Of a stretch of 5,324 nucleotides of DNA, positions 1-4,850 are shown in pieces. The notes beneath the pieces were generated by a model that saw nothing but the letters and a program-made list of their open reading frames with translations, was not told the DNA's origin and ran no database searches. The first letter of the stretch is position 1. Each line of letters starts with the position of its first letter. A program made the translations under genes and the position numbers. Source of the DNA: an uncultured Sphingomonas sp. (GTDB lineage: Bacteria > Pseudomonadota > Alphaproteobacteria > Sphingomonadales > Sphingomonadaceae); assembly GCA_934555855.1 (NCBI GenBank), contig CAKTFL010000177.1, positions 1 through 5,324 on the forward strand, given 5' to 3'.

Positions 1-240
1 GCCCCGCTCGCGACGCTGCTGTCCTCGATCCGGTTGATGAGCGGGGAAGAGGTGGCGGCTGTCCCCGTCCGACGCCTCCGCGTCGTCGACCCCCGGCCTG
101 GTGACACCGTAGCCGGCCTGGCGAGGACCATGGCCTATGACGACCACCGGGAGGAGCGGTTTCGCATGATCAACGGATTGGGTGCGAAGGACGCGCTGAG
201 CCCGGGGGTACCGGTCAAGCTGGTGGTGTGGAATAGCTGA
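1..240 (+). CDS. C-terminal fragment of a probable M48-family metalloprotease (LysM-like tail)
   Basis: The frame is open from the first base of the window to a TGA at 238-240, giving 79 visible residues; the start and any catalytic HExxH motif lie outside. The visible part has a LysM-like pattern: a 'RLRVVDPRPGDTV' strand-turn, a helix containing 'DDHREERFRMINGL', and a closing 'LSPGVPVKLVV' strand. I recall this arrangement from the C-terminus of M48 peptidases of sphingomonads, which are periplasmic or membrane-associated quality-control proteases related to BepA/LoiP. The family call therefore rests on the tail alone. Another secreted LysM-like protein is possible. A TTG at 34 and an ATG at 37 are internal codons, not the likely start. 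The 3' end overlaps the convergent lipoprotein gene by 26 bases, and no hairpin terminator is visible at the junction. Confidence 0.6.
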   Translation, partial: APLATLLSSIRLMSGEEVAAVPVRRLRVVDPRPGDTVAGLARTMAYDDHREERFRMINGLGAKDALSPGVPVKLVVWNS

Positions 241-601
241 CGGCCGGCACTCCTGCGCCGCATTCCACCCCCGTGGCGACAAGGGCCGATGATAGTCGCG
301 GGTCGCCAAGGCTCGCGGTGACTTGCAGCAGGCCGAGCGGATCGCGGGCTAGCCTGTCGCCGCCGCGCGCTTGATAGTCACGAAGGGCGCGACGGACACG
401 AAGCAACCCGCGGGTCGACAATCGTTGCGGCAGTCGCTCGCCGACACAGGCGGAAAAGCCAGGGTCGAACCCTTGCGCGTTCATTTCCGCAGCGATGCGC
501 CCGGACGGCCCGGCACAGGCGCACAGCGACGCTGCGAGCGCGATCGGCAGAATGGCCGCCCGAGCGACGCCGGTGACGTTCAGGCAGGTATCGTGAAGCA
601 T
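215..601 (-). CDS. small predicted lipoprotein of unknown function
   Basis: This 128-residue protein has no function I can name. It starts with a short n-region containing Arg14, then a hydrophobic stretch (about residues 15-28), and a lipobox-like 'LCAC' that predicts lipidation at Cys29 after signal peptidase II cleavage. The mature part begins 'GPSGRIAAEMNAQGFD' and has two further cysteines, Cys52 in 'ACVGERL' and Cys114 in 'VECG', that could form a disulfide in the periplasm. A 'RLSTRGLLRVRRALRDY' helix lies between them. The pattern (RIA...G...CVG.RL..LS...L) resembles small hypothetical proteins I recall from sphingomonads. The start is uncertain: ATG at 601 puts the signal peptide nearest the N-terminus, ATG at 625 and TTG at 694 are in frame upstream, and none has a clear Shine-Dalgarno. 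With the 601 start the gene begins 58 bases after plsC ends and may be its last co-transcribed partner. Confidence 0.6.
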   Translation of the reverse strand: MLHDTCLNVTGVARAAILPIALAASLCACAGPSGRIAAEMNAQGFDPGFSACVGERLPQRLSTRGLLRVRRALRDYQARGGDRLARDPLGLLQVTASLGDPRLSSALVATGVECGAGVPAVSYSTPPA

Positions 602-614
602 GGCAACAGGGTCC

Positions 615-632
615 CATCCGGCCATTCGGATG
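615..632. repeat. short perfect inverted repeat between plsC and the lipoprotein gene
   Basis: CATCCG at 615-620 and CGGATG at 627-632 are exact reverse complements around a 6-base loop. There is no following T-run on either strand, so this does not look like an intrinsic terminator. It lies between the plsC stop and the lipoprotein ATG at 601. The alternative ATG at 625 would fall inside the loop, which slightly favours 601. A 6-bp stem is expected by chance now and then in DNA of this composition. Confidence 0.3.
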
Positions 633-659
633 ATATGCGGCGAGCCCGCCCGGACAAGT

Positions 660-1397
660 TCAATCAGTAGTCTTACCTGGCCACGGCGTTTCAATCAGAC
701 GCCTCGCCTCCGCCGCGATGGCCTTCCGATTACCCACCGCCGCGGGATCGAACGGGTCTATGAAGTGGAGGGTTGCGGTGAAGCGCCCGGGGCGGCTCAG
801 CACCCGGATGGCATGGGTTCGGCCCGGCTCCTCGCCGATCCAGGCGATCTCCCCTGCGGCATCGCCATAATCGATCCGGACCGGCTGGACCCGGGTGCCG
901 GGCGGCGCGGGGTCGATGGCAGCGAGCAGGGCGGGCTTGAACGGCAGCAGCGTCAAGTCGTCGCCGGTCGTACCCTCGGGGAACATGGTCACGCACCATC
1001 CGCCGGCCAGTGCGGTGCGGAGCTGGGCGATCTGGTCGGCAACGCCCATCCGGTTATCACGCCGGACGAACAGGGTGCGGTTTAGCGTGCACAGCCAGCC
1101 GACCAGCGGCACGGCGCGCAGTTCGGCCTTCGCAACGAACGCCGTACCGGTCGCGCCTGCGAGCAGCGGAATGTCGATCCAGCTGAGGTGGTTGGAAACG
1201 AATACCACGTCGCGGCGAAGGGGCCTGCCGATCACGCGTACCCGTGCGCCGCAGAGGCGCGCGATCGTGCCGAGCAGCAGGCGCGGCCAGGGGGAGGGCA
1301 GCCGGACAAGCCGCCAAAGCCCGTGCAGGGTCAGGCACAGGCCGAGCCCCACGACCATGCCGGCCACGCGTAGCACGAAGCGGATCCGGCCCATCAT
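660..1397 (-). CDS. plsC: 1-acyl-sn-glycerol-3-phosphate acyltransferase family protein (PlsC-like)
   Basis: A 245-residue membrane-associated acyltransferase, expected to move an acyl chain onto lysophosphatidic acid or a related lysolipid in phospholipid synthesis. Family motifs are visible in order: a hydrophobic N-terminal segment (about 7-31) as inner-membrane anchor; the catalytic HX4D box in 'NHLSWID' with His70 and Asp75; a 'KAELRAVPLVGWL' segment (90-102) corresponding to motif II; 'FPEGT' (139-143) for phosphate binding; and the 'VQPV' motif IV (170-173). Length fits the family. Two ATG codons in tandem (1397 and 1394) can serve as start, and no strong Shine-Dalgarno precedes them. 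The gene begins 28 bases after the fur stop on the same strand, so co-transcription with fur is likely. Sphingomonads carry several paralogues, so the exact acyl acceptor cannot be read from the sequence; an ornithine-lipid (OlsA-like) role is an alternative. Confidence 0.9.
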   Translation of the reverse strand: MMGRIRFVLRVAGMVVGLGLCLTLHGLWRLVRLPSPWPRLLLGTIARLCGARVRVIGRPLRRDVVFVSNHLSWIDIPLLAGATGTAFVAKAELRAVPLVGWLCTLNRTLFVRRDNRMGVADQIAQLRTALAGGWCVTMFPEGTTGDDLTLLPFKPALLAAIDPAPPGTRVQPVRIDYGDAAGEIAWIGEEPGRTHAIRVLSRPGRFTATLHFIDPFDPAAVGNRKAIAAEARRLIETPWPGKTTD

Positions 1398-1425
1398 GCG
1401 TGGCGACCGGCCGAGACGCTCCCGT

Positions 1426-1848
1426 TCACCCCTTGCGGTCGAGACTGACGCCGTAAAGCTCCATCCGGTGATCGACCAGGCGGAAGCCCAGCTTTTCGGC
1501 GATCGCCTTTTGCAGCTGCTCCAGCTCGGGATCGACGAACTCGATCACCTTGCCGGTCTCCACGTCGATCAGATGGTCGTGATGGGCTTCCGGCGCCGGT
1601 TCGTAGCGGGCGCGCCCGTCGCCGAAATCGTGGCGGTCGAGAATGCCCGCCTCCTCGAACAGGCGCACCGTGCGATAGACGGTGGCGATCGAGATGCCCG
1701 GATCGATCGCGGAGGCGCGTTCATACACCTTTTCGACGTCGGGATGGTCCTCCGCTTCCGACAGGACGCGTGCGATGACGCGGCGCTGTTCGGTGATGCG
1801 AAGCCCCTTCTGATTGCACAAGGCTTCCAAGTCGATTTTGCGGGCCAT
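1426..1848 (-). CDS. fur: Fur-family metal-responsive transcriptional repressor (alphaproteobacterial Fur/Mur type)
   Basis: A 140-residue DNA-binding repressor of the ferric uptake regulator family. The N-terminal winged helix includes 'GLRITEQRRVIARVL' (15-29) and the recognition helix 'ISIATVYRTVRLFEEAGI' (52-69). Aligned by eye to E. coli Fur with a constant offset of 2, the regulatory site ligands are kept (His35, Glu83, His90, His92), as are those of the third site (His89, Asp91, Glu110, His127). The structural Cys-x2-Cys zinc site is gone: 'HHDHLIDVETGKVIEF' has Asp95 and Thr98 where E. coli has Cys93 and Cys96, and the C-terminal cysteine-rich tail is absent. That is usual for alphaproteobacterial Fur/Mur, where the effector may be Fe(II) or Mn(II). 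The only cysteine is Cys11. The ATG at 1848 gives a normal family N-terminus with weak ribosome-binding sequence. A Fur-box-like repeat lies 26 bases upstream, so autoregulation is likely. Confidence 0.95.
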   Translation of the reverse strand: MARKIDLEALCNQKGLRITEQRRVIARVLSEAEDHPDVEKVYERASAIDPGISIATVYRTVRLFEEAGILDRHDFGDGRARYEPAPEAHHDHLIDVETGKVIEFVDPELEQLQKAIAEKLGFRLVDHRMELYGVSLDRKG

Positions 1849-1873
1849 GGTTACAGCTTTAGAACGGAACGGC

Positions 1874-1903
1874 TGTTGCGAAAAGCGAAAGCGACTCGCA
1901 ACA
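1874..1903. promoter_or_regulatory. inverted repeat upstream of fur, candidate Fur operator
   Basis: TGTTGCGA at 1874-1881 and TCGCAACA at 1896-1903 are perfect 8-base inverted arms around 14 bases. The spacer adds two more GCGA-type half-sites, so read on the minus strand the core is TTGCGAGTCGCTTTCGC followed by TTTTCGCAA. Within it, GCGA-N7-TCGC fits the 7-1-7 symmetry of a Fur box, and the TTGCGA/TCGCAA half-site is the form I recall for Fur sites in Caulobacter and sphingomonads. It sits in the 68-base gap between the mucR stop and the fur ATG, 26 bases before the ATG, where it would cover a fur promoter. No T-run follows, which argues against a terminator for mucR. The regulator assignment is inference. 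Confidence 0.5.
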
Positions 1904-1916
1904 AGGCGGGATGGGC

Positions 1917-2381
1917 TCAGCCCCGCTCGCGGCTCTTGCCTACGCTCTTGCCGGGCGCCTTTTCCGTCCTGTCGTCACTACGGCCGCGATTGGCGGGGGT
2001 GCCGAGCCCGATCTGCTTGGCCAGGCTGCGGCGGCGCTCCGCATAGGCGGGGGCCACCATGGGATAATCGGCCGGCAGGTTCCACTTGGCCCGATACTGT
2101 TCCGGCGTCATGCCGTAGCGAAGCATCAGATGTCGTCGCAGCGTCTTCAGCTTCTTGCCGTCTTCCAGGCAGACGAGGTGATCTTCTGCGACCGACTGTT
2201 GGACGGCAACCGCCGGCTCGGGCCGGGAAGCAGGCGGAGAATCCAGCGCCGCCAGTGCCCCATGTACCGTCTGGATCAGTTCGGGCAGCGCTTCCGTCGC
2301 AATCGTGTTGTTGCTGACGTGCGCGGCAACGATCTCCGCGGTCAGCGAGACAAGTTCTTGCGGGTCCGACATCGTGGCCAT
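1917..2381 (-). CDS. mucR: MucR/Ros-family transcriptional regulator with degenerate zinc finger
   Basis: A 154-residue regulator of the MucR/Ros family, which binds AT-rich DNA and controls exopolysaccharide, motility or cell-cycle genes in alphaproteobacteria. The N-terminal part 'LVSLTAEIVAAHVSNNTI' (10-27) is the conserved oligomerisation helix. A linker of about 40 residues leads to the zinc-finger-like DNA-binding domain (68-127), including 'LVCLEDGKKLKTLRRHL', 'YGMTPEQYRAKWNLP' and 'DYPMVAPAYAERR'. A polar, basic tail (128-154) follows. Of the four classical zinc ligands only Cys71 and His84 are plain; Asp74 stands at the second cysteine position, and Arg88/Tyr89 occupy the place of the last histidine. 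ATG codons at 2381 and 2372 (Met4) are both possible, and neither has a good Shine-Dalgarno. It lies between rimI and fur with its own upstream gap, so it may be a separate transcription unit. Confidence 0.9.
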   Translation of the reverse strand: MATMSDPQELVSLTAEIVAAHVSNNTIATEALPELIQTVHGALAALDSPPASRPEPAVAVQQSVAEDHLVCLEDGKKLKTLRRHLMLRYGMTPEQYRAKWNLPADYPMVAPAYAERRRSLAKQIGLGTPANRGRSDDRTEKAPGKSVGKSRERG

Positions 2382-2466
2382 TGGCAGCTACGCTTGTTGT
2401 AAAAAATTAACGGATGTCGTCCTATCGTCTTCTCGGGTCCGTCCTGCAAGTCCCATCTATGGGGAA
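2382..2466 (-). promoter_or_regulatory. intergenic region upstream of mucR with an AT tract, probable promoter
   Basis: This 85-base gap between the rimI stop and the mucR ATG contains an 11-base run of only A and T at 2400-2410 (minus strand TTAATTTTTTA), striking in a window this GC-rich. MucR proteins are known to bind AT-rich sites and often repress their own genes, so an autoregulatory site is plausible. A TTGCAG hexamer followed after 17 bases by GATAGG on the minus strand is a weak sigma70-like candidate. The promoter position is a guess. Confidence 0.35.
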
Positions 2467-2958
2467 TTAGTCGCCCCGCAGTATTCGGCGAAAACTGTGC
2501 GCGTCATGCGCCCCGCCGGTGCGTGCTCGATAATAGTCCCGTCGCTCGCCGACCTGAGCAAAACCCTGCGACGCATAAAGGCGGCCGGCATCGTTCCCGG
2601 CCCTGACCTCCAGGTGCATCGCCCGCACGCCGGCCAGTTCCGCATCGGCGATGACGGAACGCAGCAGCGCCGCGCCGATGCCACGCCGGCGGTGCGCGGG
2701 CGTGACGGCCAGCAACAACAGCTCGGCCTCGTCCAGCACTGTGCGGACCAGGGCGAAGCCGGCCGGCTCGCTGCCGGTCGGTGACAGGTCGACATGGGCA
2801 AGCGTCAGGGTCACGCCGGGCATGGCCAGCACGCCCATCACCTGGCCGTGCGTCCAGGCTTCACCGAAACGCGGGTCGAAGGCGGCGGCCATCAGCGCGT
2901 CCACCTCCGCAATGTCGCGGGGAAATCCCTGGCGAAGGCTGACCTGGCGCGTCGCCAT
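2467..2958 (-). CDS. rimI: ribosomal protein S18-alanine N-acetyltransferase-like GNAT protein (RimI)
   Basis: A 163-residue GNAT acetyltransferase. RimI proteins transfer acetyl from acetyl-CoA to the N-terminal alanine of ribosomal protein S18 in the cytoplasm. The acetyl-CoA pyrophosphate loop is 'RRRGIG' (90-95), preceded by the 'LLLLAVTPAHR' strand. The 'HLEVRAGNDAGRLYASQGF' block (115-133) carries Asn122 and Tyr128, and 'RRDYY' (139-143) closes the family signature. The ATG at 2958 is favoured because it overlaps the tsaB stop by one base (TGATG), has an AAGAGG sequence ten bases upstream, and gives a normal family length. The frame stays open upstream to 3423, but that extension is antisense-like Arg-rich text inside tsaB and is not coding. 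The tsaB-rimI pair is conserved in many bacteria. The substrate is inferred from this linkage; a broader N-alpha or lysine acetylation role cannot be excluded. Confidence 0.9.
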   Translation of the reverse strand: MATRQVSLRQGFPRDIAEVDALMAAAFDPRFGEAWTHGQVMGVLAMPGVTLTLAHVDLSPTGSEPAGFALVRTVLDEAELLLLAVTPAHRRRGIGAALLRSVIADAELAGVRAMHLEVRAGNDAGRLYASQGFAQVGERRDYYRARTGGAHDAHSFRRILRGD

Positions 2959-3602
2959 CAGCGGCTTGCCTCTTCGGGATGACGGCCGCCGGGCAGCTTG
3001 GCATCGGGTGCCCGGCCGTAAATGGGACGGGGCGGCAGTGCGGCCAGAACCGCCGGCAGCAGCACGGCGTCGGCTGCATCGGGCAGGGCCTCCATGACCA
3101 TCAGGGCCGGGTCGAGCGCGGCCAGTGCCGCCAGGCCATTGCCCGCCGCAACAAGTCCGGCAAGCGCGGCAAGCGCGGGCTCCGGCTTCAGCGAGGCGAG
3201 CGGCCCGGTCGGAGCGAGGGGGTTGGCGAAGACTTGCACGAACAGCTCTCCATGCCCTCCCTCCAGCACCGTCGCGACGGCCGGGGCGCCGCTGCGGGCG
3301 AGCGCCGCCGCGGCGACCAGCGCCATGGACGAGAAGCCGGCGACCGGGACGCCCCAGCCCAGCGCCAGCCCGCGTGCCGCCGCCAATCCGACGCGCACGC
3401 CGGTGAAGCTGCCCGGACCGCAATCGACCAGGATGCGCGCACCCCGGCCGCCGTCGGGCAGCTCGGCGATCATCGGCACCAGTCGCTCCGCATGACCACG
3501 CCCGACCACCTCATGACGGCGCGCGACGACCTCGCCGCCCTTGATCAGCGCGACCGAGCAGGCGGCGGTCGCCGTCTCGATCACCAGCACGCGGTCCGAC
3601 AT
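2958..3602 (-). CDS. tsaB: tRNA t6A37 biosynthesis protein TsaB
   Basis: A 214-residue ASKHA-fold protein. TsaB forms a complex with TsaD and TsaE that moves the threonylcarbamoyl group onto A37 of ANN-decoding tRNAs; TsaB itself is the non-catalytic scaffold. Visible signatures are the N-terminal 'VLVIETATAACSVAL' strand-turn (5-19), 'GHAE' (36-39), and the diagnostic 'GPGSFTGVRVG' (62-72) followed by 'LAAARGLALG'. The C-terminal part (about 110-214) is Ala/Leu-rich and poorly conserved, as usual, with 'PPRPIYGRAPDAK' near the end. The frame is open back to 3680, but ATG 3602 begins the family core directly and lies 7 bases after the nitroreductase stop, so the longer form is unlikely. The gene overlaps rimI by one base (TGATG), which implies coupled translation. 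No strong Shine-Dalgarno is seen. Confidence 0.93.
   Translation of the reverse strand: MSDRVLVIETATAACSVALIKGGEVVARRHEVVGRGHAERLVPMIAELPDGGRGARILVDCGPGSFTGVRVGLAAARGLALGWGVPVAGFSSMALVAAAALARSGAPAVATVLEGGHGELFVQVFANPLAPTGPLASLKPEPALAALAGLVAAGNGLAALAALDPALMVMEALPDAADAVLLPAVLAALPPRPIYGRAPDAKLPGGRHPEEASR
2969..2974 (-). promoter_or_regulatory. ribosome-binding-site candidate for rimI
   Basis: The minus strand reads AAGAGG, ending ten bases before the ATG at 2958 and lying inside the 3' end of tsaB. It resembles AAGGAGG, the spacing is slightly long, and it supports 2958 as the rimI start over upstream in-frame codons. Confidence 0.4.
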
Positions 3603-3609
3603 GCCCGGC

Positions 3610-4200
3610 TCAGGCAATCCGATTGAACTTCTCGAACGCCGGGCGGGGCAGGCGTCCATGCAGCGTCGAAACGTCGCCATGGCCCAGCGTCGAGATCAGG
3701 TTGGTCTTGACCGCGGGCTGATCGGCGAAGAACGCCTTGTCGACCGCGCCGGCGTCGAAGCCGGACATCGGGCCGGTGCCGAGCCCCAACGCGCGGGCGG
3801 CCATGATGAAATAGCCGGCCTGAAGCGTGGCGTTGCGGAACGCGGAGGTCTGGCGCAGCTCCGCATTGCCGGTGAACCAGCTTTTCGCGTCGACGTGCGG
3901 GAACAGCTCGGGCAGATGCTCGTGGAACTCAGTGTCCATCGCGATGATGACGGATACCGGCGCCTGCCGGATCTTGTCACCATTGGTGCCCGACGCGCAG
4001 GCCGCCAGCCTGTCCTTCGCCTCGGCGCTGACGCACCAGACGAATCTTGCGGGCATCTGGTTGGCGGAGGTGGGGCCCATCTTCATAAGGTCCCAGATCG
4101 CGTGCAGATCGGCTTCGGACACCGGCTGGTCGGTGTAGTGGTTGAAGGTGCGGGCCTCGCGGAACAGCTGGTCCAGCGCCTCGTCAGGCAGCACCGGCAT
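3610..4200 (-). CDS. nitroreductase-family FMN oxidoreductase, malonic semialdehyde reductase-like (RutE/HadB)
   Basis: A 196-residue flavoprotein of the nitroreductase superfamily, the same length as E. coli RutE. RutE reduces malonic semialdehyde to 3-hydroxypropionate with NAD(P)H during pyrimidine breakdown. Subfamily marks are Arg14 and Arg17 in 'FREARTFNHY', 'MKMGPTSANQMPARFVW' (39-55; GPTSAN is the FMN-contacting segment), and 'GLGTGPMSGFD' (139-149). The C-terminus 'STLGHGD...PRPAFEKFNRI' also matches the RutE/HadB group. No other rut or pyrimidine-catabolic gene is in view, so the physiological substrate here is open, and general quinone, nitro or semialdehyde reduction is possible. 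The ATG at 4200 overlaps the nfu stop by one base (TGATG), and tsaB follows after 7 bases. Placement inside a housekeeping run suggests constitutive expression. Confidence 0.88.
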   Translation of the reverse strand: MPVLPDEALDQLFREARTFNHYTDQPVSEADLHAIWDLMKMGPTSANQMPARFVWCVSAEAKDRLAACASGTNGDKIRQAPVSVIIAMDTEFHEHLPELFPHVDAKSWFTGNAELRQTSAFRNATLQAGYFIMAARALGLGTGPMSGFDAGAVDKAFFADQPAVKTNLISTLGHGDVSTLHGRLPRPAFEKFNRIA

Positions 4201-4772
4201 CAGACCGCGCTCACTTCGGTGACTTCCGGGACGTAATATTTCAGCAACTGCTCGATCCCGTTCTTCAGCGTCGCGGTGGAAGAGGGGCAGCCCGAACAGG
4301 CGCCCTGCATCCGCAGATACACCTTGCCCTTGTCAAAGCCGCGATAGACGATGTCGCCGCCGTCATTCGCCACGGCCGGACGAACGCGCGTGTCGATCAG
4401 CTCGCGGATCTGCGCCACGATTTCCGCATCGGCGGGGTCGTCGGCCAGCGTTTCGTCCTCGGCCGGCACGCTGAAGCCGGCACTCGCCGGCCTGAACAGC
4501 GGCATCTGCGCGGCGAAATGGTCGAGCAGGATCGCGAGTACGTCCGGCTTCAGGTCGCGCCAGTCGACGCCGGGCGCGGCCGTCACTGACACGAAGTCTC
4601 GGCCGAAGAACACGCCCGTGACATCGCCCAGCGCGAAGATCGCCTCCGCCAGGGGGCTCGCCTCGGCTTCCTCCGGGGTGGCGAAATCGCGCGTGCCGGC
4701 ATCCATGACGGTGCGGCCGGGCAGGAACTTGAGCGTGGCCGGGTTGGGCGTGGCTTCGGTTTCGATCAGCAT
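4200..4772 (-). CDS. Nfu/NifU-family iron-sulfur cluster scaffold protein
   Basis: A 190-residue two-domain Nfu protein that holds a [4Fe-4S] cluster, typically across a dimer, and passes it to target apo-enzymes in the cytoplasm. The N-terminal Nfu_N domain begins with the hallmark 'ETEATPNPATLKFLPG' (4-19), includes 'LAEAIFALGDVTGVFFG', and extends to about residue 90. An acidic linker follows. The C-terminal NifU domain (about 115-185) holds 'VRPAVANDGGDIVY' and the cluster-binding Cys159-x2-Cys162 in 'GACSGCPSS'. The architecture matches mitochondrial NFU1 and alphaproteobacterial homologues, not the E. coli NfuA arrangement. I chose the ATG at 4772 because it gives the family N-terminus; an ATG at 4781 would add three residues. 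The 78 bases upstream (4773-4850) separate it from the hydroxylase gene and show no convincing promoter. The next gene overlaps its stop by one base. Confidence 0.93.
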   Translation of the reverse strand: MLIETEATPNPATLKFLPGRTVMDAGTRDFATPEEAEASPLAEAIFALGDVTGVFFGRDFVSVTAAPGVDWRDLKPDVLAILLDHFAAQMPLFRPASAGFSVPAEDETLADDPADAEIVAQIRELIDTRVRPAVANDGGDIVYRGFDKGKVYLRMQGACSGCPSSTATLKNGIEQLLKYYVPEVTEVSAV

Positions 4773-4850
4773 GGCCTGCATGTGGCGCGGGCCGGGCGGT
4801 GGATCAAGCGGCCGGGGGGAAAGGGATCGTTTCCGACGGCCATCTCCACC

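Noticed and set aside
371..670. Plus-strand 99-codon frame opposite the lipoprotein gene
   Set aside because: It is basic and polar with no signal or motif, while the minus strand has a clear signal peptide with lipobox and a recognisable pattern.
895..2046. Plus-strand open frame of 383 codons across plsC and fur
   Set aside because: It lies antisense to two clearly recognisable genes, is Arg/Pro/Ser-rich, and shows no family motif; long antisense frames are common in DNA this GC-rich.
2452..2463. CCCAT / ATGGG inverted repeat just before the rimI stop, as a terminator
   Set aside because: The arms are five bases with a two-base loop and no T-run, so it could not form a stable terminator hairpin.
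2959..3423. N-terminal extension of the rimI frame to 318 residues
   Set aside because: The added part is low-complexity Arg/Gly/Ala text inside tsaB. The ATG at 2958 with the TGATG overlap gives a normal RimI.
3603..3680. 26-residue N-terminal extension of tsaB from 3680
   Set aside because: It would overlap the end of the nitroreductase gene, and its residues do not resemble TsaB, whose core starts at the ATG at 3602.
3541..4236. Plus-strand open frame of 231 codons opposite the nitroreductase
   Set aside because: It mirrors a well-supported gene and carries no recognisable motif.
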